DNA from: CTSoil-075 sp964292325
Lineage (GTDB): Bacteria; Bacillota; Negativicutes; DSM-13327
NCBI GenBank assembly: GCA_964292325.1
Contig: CAXYVG010000045.1
Coordinates: 1-30,625 of the forward strand
Direction of reading: 5' to 3'
DNA: 30,625 bases
Shown here: positions 17,041 to 24,400 of the stretch, piece after piece
Numbering within the stretch: the first letter of the stretch is position 1
Layout of the letters: each line of letters begins with the position of its first letter
The notes under the pieces: model-generated
What the model was told of the DNA's origin: nothing
The model's input: the letters and a program-made list of their open reading frames with translations, nothing else
Databases searched by the model: none
Position numbers and translations under genes: made by a program

Positions 17041-17817
17041 TCAGAATCTTGGAGGTATCAATTCAGTTAAGATTGAGCCCTGTGGATCCACAAAACCAAT
17101 ATGAGCGCCAAAAAATGGGGATCTCATTCCATTAACGATGCCACCTCCCTCGACAAATACTCCGACGAGCTCAAGCCAGTCAACATCACGATGAACAAGG
17201 ATAGGGGAACCACTCATTCCCCCAAAATGGTCTGGTTCAAAAAGTCCGTCTTCAAGAATTTGTAATCCCCTTTCATTCCTTTCGTCTGCTATTAAAAACT
17301 TTAGTGGCCCAACATCAGTTATGAAATCTGAAATTGCCGCTATACGCCCCAGGACTTCATCTTGTGTGGCTCCGCGATGTTGTGCAGGATACCCAAGGAT
17401 CATGCATTGTTCTTCTTTTTTGGCCCACTCTACCGGCCATTTTCTAGGGGACAAGAATGCTTTCCCAATGGATGAAGGTTCAAAGGAAGCAGGTATCTGA
17501 ATAGTACAAATATCTACCTCCTTGTTTCTATCAATAACTTCCCAACTTGAAATGTCTAATAACTCATAGCCATCACCACCTATAAAAGTTATGACTTTAC
17601 CATCTTTAGAAATTGAATCTCGTTTAGCAATGACATGCTCTGCTGTGACCATGAAAACGTTTCTGTCGGTATGAACAAAAAAACCAGTACCTCCACTCAG
17701 CCATTTTCTCGGATCACTCAAATCACCGTAAAAAAGTATCGGAGTAATGATAGGTTTAACCAAGTCAGCATTTCCCATCAGAACATCATATGGGTTCTCA
17801 ACGGTTTCTGTTTCCAA
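17041..17817 (-). CDS. Trypsin-like serine protease
   Basis: A 258-residue chymotrypsin-fold protease with a full triad: H61 in VTAEHVI, D102 in EVDICTIQI and S202 in FGGMSGSP. There is no signal peptide, so it should act in the cytoplasm, unlike housekeeping DegP-type proteases; there is also no PDZ domain. ATG 17817 has GAGGAGGAG in the upstream 15 bases. Directly downstream is a PD-(D/E)xK nuclease, and trypsin-like domains are known as co-effectors or activators in several bacterial defence systems. The inferred role is to cut the nuclease or a host protein when infection is sensed. Confidence 0.82.
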   Translation of the reverse strand: METETVENPYDVLMGNADLVKPIITPILFYGDLSDPRKWLSGGTGFFVHTDRNVFMVTAEHVIAKRDSISKDGKVITFIGGDGYELLDISSWEVIDRNKEVDICTIQIPASFEPSSIGKAFLSPRKWPVEWAKKEEQCMILGYPAQHRGATQDEVLGRIAAISDFITDVGPLKFLIADERNERGLQILEDGLFEPDHFGGMSGSPILVHRDVDWLELVGVFVEGGGIVNGMRSPFFGAHIGFVDPQGSILTELIPPRF

Positions 17818-17840
17818 GACTCCTCCTCACAGCCGTTATG

Positions 17841-17927
17841 GGTCAACGATTCGCGTAACCGGCAGCCTAAAGCTACGCCGCTTCGTTTTACTGCTTGAGG
17901 CTGCCTGGGTAGACGAGTTTGTTAGGC
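17841..17927 (-). repeat. attC-like site C (between UDG-like and protease genes)
   Basis: An 87-base site read on the minus strand starts with GCCTAAC, which contains the TAA stop of the UDG-like gene, and ends with GTTGACC. GGCAGCCT (17861-17868) pairs with AGGCTGCC (17898-17905), extended by AAGC/GCTT across one mismatch. Outer segments TAACAAACTCG and its partner also pair imperfectly. Size and layout match integron attC sites. Confidence 0.65.
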
Positions 17928-18542
17928 TTTATACTTCCATTCTGCATTGCGATTCCTCTCTGAATACCAGGATGATGGGTGGGTCCTACGCATCGGCTCA
18001 AGCTCCGGAAAGGCTTCTTTTAGGCGTAACTGCACAAGCGCTCGAAGTTCCGGCTCTTCATTAGATGGAGACCCTCTAGTACAACAGTTCGCCACCACAT
18101 CACCAACGAGCATGTAAGCGGTCAATCGCCGCACAAATAGTTCTGACCCCTCACTCCCCCACGCTTTCCTAAAAATGGCGTCTCGAAACCAGGAAGTCGG
18201 ATAACCAATCGAGCATTGATACGGAACAGCATTCATCAAGATCAGCCCGTAATCCAAGTACCTTTGGAAACATTGCATAGTCTCTATATGGTCACGGATA
18301 AGCTTTCCGGTCTTTCCTTTGGCAGGAGCTGGCTCTCCCACGAACTCATCTGTGTGTGGTGACTCTAGGATAAGGATGACGCAAGGCCTATTTGGTGGAC
18401 GGCATGAAGCACTTCGCCGCTCGCGGAAGTCTTTGCCTCGTACTCCCCCTAGAATCCCAACGTACTGATCTGGACAAGCCCGATGCTCTATTTTCGCGGA
18501 CGCCTCATTGAACAATCCTTTTACAATTCCAGGGAAATCCAA
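17922..18542 (-). CDS. Uracil-DNA-glycosylase-like protein
   Basis: A 206-residue protein that looks like a divergent uracil-DNA-glycosylase fold: VILILESPHTDEF (about 55-67) in place of the first active-site loop, LILMNAVPYQ with N104, and HPSSWY (188-193) resembling the DNA-intercalation loop H-P/S-S. The usual water-activating residue cannot be assigned with certainty, so activity may differ (for example binding modified nucleotides). It starts at TTG 18542 with AAGGAGAG seven bases upstream; no ATG occurs before residue 89. It is a single-gene cassette between two attC-like sites. Its stop is inside attC site C. Family call is moderate. Confidence 0.5.
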   Translation of the reverse strand: MDFPGIVKGLFNEASAKIEHRACPDQYVGILGGVRGKDFRERRSASCRPPNRPCVILILESPHTDEFVGEPAPAKGKTGKLIRDHIETMQCFQRYLDYGLILMNAVPYQCSIGYPTSWFRDAIFRKAWGSEGSELFVRRLTAYMLVGDVVANCCTRGSPSNEEPELRALVQLRLKEAFPELEPMRRTHPSSWYSERNRNAEWKYKA

Positions 18543-18567
18543 CGAACTCTCCTTTGTTTCTCCTCAG

Positions 18568-18602
18568 GCCTAACGGCGTGGGGGCGCACCAGCGCGTTAG
18601 CG
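18568..18602 (-). repeat. Short attC-like palindrome B (after the Lit-like gene)
   Basis: GCCTAAC at 18568 and GTTAGCG at 18596 flank an imperfect hairpin in which CTAACG-GCG-TGG pairs with CCA-GCG-CGTTAG. The Lit-like TAA stop lies inside it. At about 35 bases it is shorter than usual attC sites, so it may be trimmed or a cassette hairpin of another kind. Confidence 0.45.
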
Positions 18603-19547
18603 TCTGTGTGCCGCCACCTGGTTGATGCTCTCGTCGATTTTTTCGAGCAAAAATAGGCAAAACTGTTTTTGTGAAGAAATTGCAGGATGTGAAAACGTGA
18701 TTTCTTGATAATCTAAAATGAGAAGCAGAATGCAAGAAAGGTAAGTCCAAAAATAGTTGTCATCAGTAAGGTTCAGGTAATTCGTTAACTCTGATATCCT
18801 ATTGACAATAGATGGATGACTCAAAGAGCCACCCCATTTTCTCTTTGGAGTAAGTACAAGTAGAAGCAATGCCGTTACCCCTATGCTCATTGCTCTTTTA
18901 GTTTTTACTGCATCAATCGGGAATCCTGAGGCTTTTGAGTAATTATCTATTTCCGCCAACAAGAACTCGCGTGCAAACAAGTCACACTCCATTTCTTCGT
19001 CGTGGGGGGTAACCGATGAATTTGACTTTAGCATTAAGTGCCTTATTTCGTGCAGAAAACAGTAAGCTCCTCCCATACAAAGTAGGTCAAAGACCATACT
19101 CCCGTCCACATCGCTTGGCTTCCCGTCTGAAGGTTCAGGTACTCCTTCTGGCCACTGAAAATCATCAATAGAGTAATGCTGATTTAATTCGAGGGTTTTT
19201 CCAATCAGTCCTTTTGCTTTGTTAATTATTTGTATTGTCTCGTCATGATCTGTAAAGCTTTTTGAAGTAATAGAAAGTTTTAAAATCTGAGAAAGAACCA
19301 AATACGGTGAATAAGCATGTAGAGCGTATTGTGCAGCAAATCCTAGAATCCATAGGTGCGACATGCTTTTATGATTAAAGATGATTATATCAAATGCACC
19401 AGCCTCAAGAGAAAAGCCTTCCTTATCTTGAATGAACTCAATCTGAGGGGTAAATTCGCTCCATAGATTTTCGAACTCACTTTCTCGTTCCGGTGCCGCC
19501 GCAAGGACCAGACGTTTAACTGCACTTTCGGTAAGACTTTCTTTCAT
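18597..19547 (-). CDS. Lit-like phage-exclusion metallopeptidase (U49)
   Basis: A 316-residue protein with a zinc metallopeptidase motif HEIRH (H166, E167, H170) and a downstream EEMECDLFAREFLL stretch that supplies the third ligand in related enzymes. The overall arrangement matches the Lit family (peptidase U49). Escherichia coli Lit cleaves elongation factor Tu when a phage T4 capsid peptide appears, killing the cell before phage release; that is established for Lit, and only inferred here. A hydrophobic segment (VTALLLLVLT) and a C-terminal helical part (YLSCILLLILDY) may bring it to the membrane or form a core. ATG 19547 has AGGAG upstream. It is a cassette gene between attC-like sites A and B. 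Confidence 0.65.
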   Translation of the reverse strand: MKESLTESAVKRLVLAAAPERESEFENLWSEFTPQIEFIQDKEGFSLEAGAFDIIIFNHKSMSHLWILGFAAQYALHAYSPYLVLSQILKLSITSKSFTDHDETIQIINKAKGLIGKTLELNQHYSIDDFQWPEGVPEPSDGKPSDVDGSMVFDLLCMGGAYCFLHEIRHLMLKSNSSVTPHDEEMECDLFAREFLLAEIDNYSKASGFPIDAVKTKRAMSIGVTALLLLVLTPKRKWGGSLSHPSIVNRISELTNYLNLTDDNYFWTYLSCILLLILDYQEITFSHPAISSQKQFCLFLLEKIDESINQVAAHRR

Positions 19548-19561
19548 ATTGTTTTTCTCCT

Positions 19562-19631
19562 AATCAACGGCTATGAGTGTGACCGGCGCGGCAGGTTTTC
19601 CGCCGCGACCGAGTCCACACGAGAGTTGGAC
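19562..19631 (-). repeat. attC-like site A (upstream of the Lit-like cassette)
   Basis: A 70-base imperfect palindrome with AATCAAC and GTTGGAC at its ends. The arms GTGTGAC-CGG-CGCGGC-A-GG and CC-GCCGCG-A-CCG-A-GTC-C-ACAC pair around a TTTT loop with single extrahelical bases. This is the clearest attC-like fold in the window. The cassette gene that once preceded it is gone, replaced by the IS3 element. Confidence 0.7.
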
Positions 19632-19664
19632 ATCCTTTTCCCTCAAATGTGAATGTGTGAAGGG

Positions 19665-19692
19665 TGAGGTAGCCTGGTGACAATGGACACTC
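19665..19692 (+). repeat. IS3 left inverted repeat
   Basis: TGAGGT-AG-CCTG-N7-TGGACACTC, matching the right end at 21 of 28 positions by eye. Confidence 0.75.
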
Positions 19693-19727
19693 TCGCTTGG
19701 TAAACTGCCAAGCAAGAGGAGTGATAA

Positions 19728-20036
19728 ATGAAAAAGCAGCAGCGTTACACGCCGGAGTTTCGGGCCGAGGCGGTGAAACTCGTTTTCGATCATGGACTGT
19801 CTCAGGAGACAGCAGCAAAACGACTGGCGATTCCCAAAGGAACCCTTGGTAACTGGATGGCAGCAGCCAAGGCTTCAAAGAGCCCATCAACTCCTGGGGC
19901 GCGTTCAGCGGCGGACTTGGAGGCTGAGAACACTCGGTTACGTAAAGAACTGGCTGAGACACGCATGGAGCGTGACATATTAAAAAAAGCGACCGCGTAC
20001 TTCGCCAGGGAATCCCTTCCCGGTACGCGTTCATGA
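19728..20036 (+). CDS. IS3 transposase OrfA
   Basis: A 102-residue protein with the IS3 OrfA helix-turn-helix (YTPEFRAEAVKLV, then LSQETAAKRLAIPKGTL) for binding the inverted repeats, and a C-terminal leucine-zipper-like segment (LEAENTRLRKELAETRMERDI). Its TGA overlaps the OrfB ATG (ATGA at 20033-20036). A run of seven A's followed by G at 19982-19989 is a probable −1 frameshift site, which would produce the OrfAB transposase; the −1 frame is open from there into OrfB. Confidence 0.88.
   Translation: MKKQQRYTPEFRAEAVKLVFDHGLSQETAAKRLAIPKGTLGNWMAAAKASKSPSTPGARSAADLEAENTRLRKELAETRMERDILKKATAYFARESLPGTRS
19982..19989 (+). promoter_or_regulatory. Probable −1 ribosomal frameshift site (A7G)
   Basis: AAAAAAAG lies in the OrfA frame as A-AAA-AAA-G. 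Slippage by −1 joins OrfA to OrfB with no intervening stop. This is the standard IS3-family arrangement. Confidence 0.7.
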
Positions 20037-20893
20037 AGCAATGGCGACATCATTTTCCGGTCGAAGTTATGAGTCGCCTATTCAGTGTATCGCGTAGTGG
20101 CTTTTATGCCTGGTTGAGGCGCAAACCTTCGCGACGTGTCCAAGAGGATGAACGCCTCAAGGTGGCGATCAAAGCGGCTCATAAGCGCACTCGCGAGACA
20201 TACAGTGCACGGCGGTTGCAGCCGGAACTGGCTGCTGATGGCTTTGCCGCCGGACGCGACCGCATTGCCCGATTGCGCCGGGAACTGAAGTTGCGCTGTC
20301 GGCAGAAACGCAAGTTCAAGGCCACGACAAATTCAAATCACAACTTGCCAGTGGCGGAAAACCTATTGAATCAAACCTTTACGCCCAGTGCACCTAACGA
20401 GGTCTGGGTTACCGACATTACCTACATCCCTACCGGAGAGGGGTGGCTTTACCTTGCTGGTGTTAAGGACGTATTCACCTGCGAAATCGTTGGCTACGCC
20501 ATGGCCGAGCGCATGACACAAGACCTGACTGGTCGAGCACTATTTCGGGCGGCACAACAGAAACGGCCGGCGGATGGACTAATCCACCACTCGGATCGCG
20601 GCAGCCAATACTGCTCCCACGACTACCGTAAGCTTGTTGAACAGTTCGGAATGAAGGCTTCTATGTCACGCAGGGGAAACTGCTTTGACAACGCACCGAT
20701 GGAGAGTTTTTGGGGAAGCCTCAAAAATGAACTGGTACATCATTGCCGTTACGCAACCCGGGCAGAGGCTGAGGCTTCCATTCGTGAGTACATAGAGATC
20801 TTCTACAACCGTCAACGACGCCATTCGCGTCTCGGCTATATTGCGCCGGCTGTGTTCGCACAAAGTTTCGGCATCCAGAAGGCTGCCGCTTGA
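20033..20893 (+). CDS. IS3 transposase OrfB (DDE integrase domain)
   Basis: A 286-residue catalytic subunit of the retroviral-integrase-like superfamily. The DDE triad is D128 (WVTDITYIPT), D188 (HHSDRGSQY) and E224 (NAPMESFWG). The N-terminal HTH_21 region (SRSGFYAWLRR) and the terminal RRHSRLGYIAP motif are present, so the protein appears intact. It is expressed through −1 frameshifting from OrfA or by coupling at the ATGA overlap. Confidence 0.92.
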   Translation: MKQWRHHFPVEVMSRLFSVSRSGFYAWLRRKPSRRVQEDERLKVAIKAAHKRTRETYSARRLQPELAADGFAAGRDRIARLRRELKLRCRQKRKFKATTNSNHNLPVAENLLNQTFTPSAPNEVWVTDITYIPTGEGWLYLAGVKDVFTCEIVGYAMAERMTQDLTGRALFRAAQQKRPADGLIHHSDRGSQYCSHDYRKLVEQFGMKASMSRRGNCFDNAPMESFWGSLKNELVHHCRYATRAEAEASIREYIEIFYNRQRRHSRLGYIAPAVFAQSFGIQKAAA

Positions 20894-20898
20894 GATGC

Positions 20899-20926
20899 GA
20901 GTGTCCACTATTGACAGGACACCTCA
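20899..20926 (-). repeat. IS3 right inverted repeat
   Basis: Complement of TGAGGT-GT-CCTG-N7-TGGACACTC. It supplies the last codons and the TAG stop of the truncated DUF4007-like gene. Confidence 0.75.
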
Positions 20927-21399
20927 AAGTTACCTTTACTTATGGCGTAGATATTGCCCAAATACGCTTCAAGCGCGGGTTTAGTAAAACTCATACCTAG
21001 AGCAGGCGTGCTGACAAAAAAAGTTTGATACCAAACATCAGCCCCATACATGCAGCTGCACAGATTAAAATGACAGATCCATTGAGTTACGGCAGTTTTC
21101 AGGAAAGGGTCTTCGAGCAGCACAATCCTTCCAAACGAAGTAAGTTGCGGTTTTTTCACAGAGGATGGTTTTGATTCCAGCAAACGTAATAGCCCCATCC
21201 CAACACAATAATCTAATATCGCCGGAACCTTGCCACTTGAAGCACCAGTAGGAATACCAGTTGCAGCAGAAATTTGCTGATGGTCACCTTCCTGACCTGA
21301 CGCAGCGAAACGAAGCATGGCGTTAATATACTGTCGCTCAGGTTTGAAAGTTTTGTGGAAACTCCGAGATAATCGATTGGTTTTGATCTTCTTAGCCAT
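20908..21399 (-). pseudogene. DUF4007-like (SspB paralogue) gene, 3' end lost to IS3
   Basis: The 163-residue open frame reads normally to residue ~157, then the last codons (EVSCQ-stop) come from the IS3 repeat. The body parallels SspB: FHKTFKPER near the N-terminus matches FSGHETFPLR in position, and TSFGRIVLLEDPFLKTAVTQ plus a following WICHFNL match the SspB segment TELGKLML...DPYLEHPSTLWLIHWHL. Full SspB-like proteins are about 300 residues, so roughly half is missing. It starts 4 bases after the sspH stop and was probably the last gene of the sspFGH operon. Whether the stump is functional is unknown. Homology to DUF4007 is by eye. Confidence 0.6.
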
Positions 21400-21403
21400 A
21401 TAT

Positions 21404-24400
21404 CTACCGTTGATCCAAAGAGGAGATTGTAATTTTCTGAGCTAGAGTAGCGATTTTATTTGTAACCAAGTTAAGGCTCGGACCTACGGAATAACACTCA
21501 CCTTTTTTTAGCCCGGATAGCTTATTAATCCAATCATCCGGCCTTTGCCTTGTCGTAACAGCTGCAATTTCCGCAAATGCTTTCAGTTCAGTGTCAGCGG
21601 GTTTGAAGAAGAGTTTGTGATCTGCATTGAACATGCGATCACGTTCATCTTTTTTCATACCGCTCATGGTTTGTGTCGCTAACATAAGGGAGAGACCGAA
21701 TTTGCGGCCTTCTCTGAGATATTTTGACAGTGGGCTACCGTCTTGATGATCGAGATTTTGAACTTCATCTAAAACAATTACTTTTGGGTCGGTTTTTTTA
21801 CCTTTCGACTGTAAAAAACCGTAAAGATCCCAGAGAATAAACTCCGTAATTAGTCGGCTTGAATGCATGTCCATGCCAGCTAATTGGAAGATATGACAAA
21901 ACTTAACGCTATCGGTAAACAATGAATCCCAGTTGATGCTTTCAGCTCCAAAGGCAAATGGAGAATCAAGCACAAACGGTCTGATTTTGCTATGGAGGCT
22001 CTGAGCTGGAGCTTTAATTTTCTTGTCATCTGTATAGTCGTCGAGAATCTGAAGCATTTTATCGAGGCTCATATCAGCCCGGTACGTTTCAACTCCTTCC
22101 ATTATTGCCCGATGTAGTACGCTAAACTGTTGGTCGCCAATCTGATATACGGCATTGAAAATTCCAGCGATTCTTTTAGCGACTGCGTTTTCATTTTCGG
22201 ACAGTAATATCCCACCATTATTTGAGGATTGCGGCAGAAATGGATTAATAGGTAGAGGTGATTGCCGAACAACATGCTGCATCGGATCAAGAATTCGACG
22301 TGTTGTTTCTTCAAGCTGGTCTGGGAGGAATCCATTCGTGTAATCAACAATAAGACTGTTCTGTCCTAATTTAGCCATCTCACAAAGGATACATTGAATC
22401 GCGTATGTTTTACCCATACCAGAAGCACCGAAAATAAGCATGTGCCTATTTGCAAGAGCTGGATTCCCGAACTCCCAGAATACGCTTCGACTTCCGTCAC
22501 CTGTTGTACCAAGTAATATTCGGTCCGGTATCTGTGGTGTGTTTATGGCTATCCCTTGGTTTGGTGTCTCAGGAAGAATATTAACCATAGTTTCTTGTAC
22601 GGTAGTCGGAAATTCGGCGATCTCAGGAATGATTGGTGCACTAGATGTGTTATCGACGATATCTTCGGCTGATTCGACAGCCTGAACATACTCCGGGTTG
22701 TTTTCAAAGTCGATTATCGGCTCCAGCTGGATTTCTGAGGTATCGAAAGTCTCTAGTGAAATCGGGTCGGTATCAGTTTCATTCTCCTCGTCCCACTCGG
22801 TAGAATCTTCGTCGTCATCAGAGTCAGGAGGTAATACGCAGTCTTCCAAAGAGTCGCAGATGTTGGTTTCAGTAATAGTAGCTTGTTCTTGATAACCGAT
22901 ACTTCCACCAGAGGAATCAGTACTACTCGATGCAAGATGTTTAACAAACTCACTTCCGATAGCGTAGATGTATGCTGTAGTTTCAGCCGTTTTACCTGCT
23001 TGCCAATATCCAATCTGCTCAATACTCGAAGCTGAGCTGTCTATCCAAAAAGCAAATACTGACGCGCTCCAAGAAATATCATACTCGCCTTCAGCTAACC
23101 GTTCTAATGCAGCCAGAACGTCTACATGTTGCGTTCGGTTGATTTCGGATTTGCTTGCTATCAATCGATGTAACTGCATCCACCAATAACGTCTATCGGG
23201 GCGAGAATCCTCGAGATCATGACCAGGCTCAGAAGAAATTGGAGTAAATGCAGACATGAGCACATCCAACCCGTTGTTAATCTGAAATCTCGCTTTTATC
23301 AGATGTTCTTCGGAGCGTAGAGCCATTTTGCATTCAATAAGTTGAACTTCAAGCTTGAGCCGTTTGTCTTCGCCAATTTTTGCCTTTAACCACATTAAAT
23401 CGGGTCTATGACTATCCTCCGCGAGATCGAACCAGTGCCTATACGCGTCTAAAGAAATCAAGTTGTCGCATAGAACCGTCTCGTTGTTCACAAGAAGTTT
23501 TCTGGTTAATGCGTACGCCATGAAATCTCGGATATATTGATCATCTACGCCAGTCGCGCGCACAAGAGACAATCCGGACAAGAGCCGTGCTACTTTAAGT
23601 AGTCCGGTCGCCACTTCCTGACAATCTTCAGCTTGCCATCCAGACTTCGCGTACAGTGACCTTACTGATGCGCAGAGGCGAGCATGCACATCATTTAGGG
23701 AGAACTGTTCGGTCGAGATTGTGTAGTTGTCTTCACCATGCGTTCCTACGCCAGAACCAAAGCCGATTATCTCCCTTTCATTGTTTGCGGAAAGAGATGA
23801 ATTTCCGAGTAGTCTCTCATCCATATTTGGATCAATGCAAATGACCCATTCAGATTTCGAATGCAATTCATCAATTACGGGACGCCAGGGCGCGAAATCA
23901 CCTGTTCCGATGATTATCGTACCAGTCTGGCTGCTCTTGTTCTTTAAACAATGCATCACATTCGCATGCTGAGCCCCTAAAACAAACTGCCGGTTACTTA
24001 TAACTCTTGCTCGCTTATATAATTCAGCTGGATTACGAATTGTGCAGCAAGCTTTTTCGAGAATTGGGAATTTCAGAGTTCGACTGGTTATATCGAATGT
24101 CGGAACATTTTCAAATCTATTAACACCGCTGCCGACACCGATAAAGTCGTAAAAAACGGAAATATCCGCTTCAAAGTTATCTTTGATTAGTCTTTGAAAT
24201 GAGCCTAGACCACCTTTTTCCACGAGACGATGCGCAACGGCAAATCGGCATTCTCTGTAAGGCTGATACTTACTTTCGGTTTCAGCAGCCTCCCAACGTT
24301 CTTGCCATTGATCAATCCAGTGAGAAACATCCGCATCATCGGTTGATTCTGTAAAGAAAGTAACGCTGATGGCATAAGGACGTCTACGATCTGGTGGCAA

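Larger units (their letters stand above)
19665..20926 (+). mobile_element. Complete IS3-family insertion sequence, 1262 bp
   Basis: Two overlapping transposase frames lie between 28-base imperfect inverted repeats (19665-19692 and 20899-20926; 21 of 28 positions match, both beginning TGAGGT and ending TGGACACTC). The right repeat cuts into the DUF4007-like gene. The flanking trinucleotides (GGG and AAG) differ, so there is no target duplication and the junctions probably arose through deletion or recombination. Base composition is more GC-rich than the surroundings. Confidence 0.88.

Noticed and set aside
19564..20053. Long minus-strand open frames (156 and 83 codons) antisense to IS3 OrfA
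   Set aside because: They lie inside a clear transposase gene, have no ribosome site and encode low-complexity proline/serine-rich text typical of shadow frames in GC-rich DNA.
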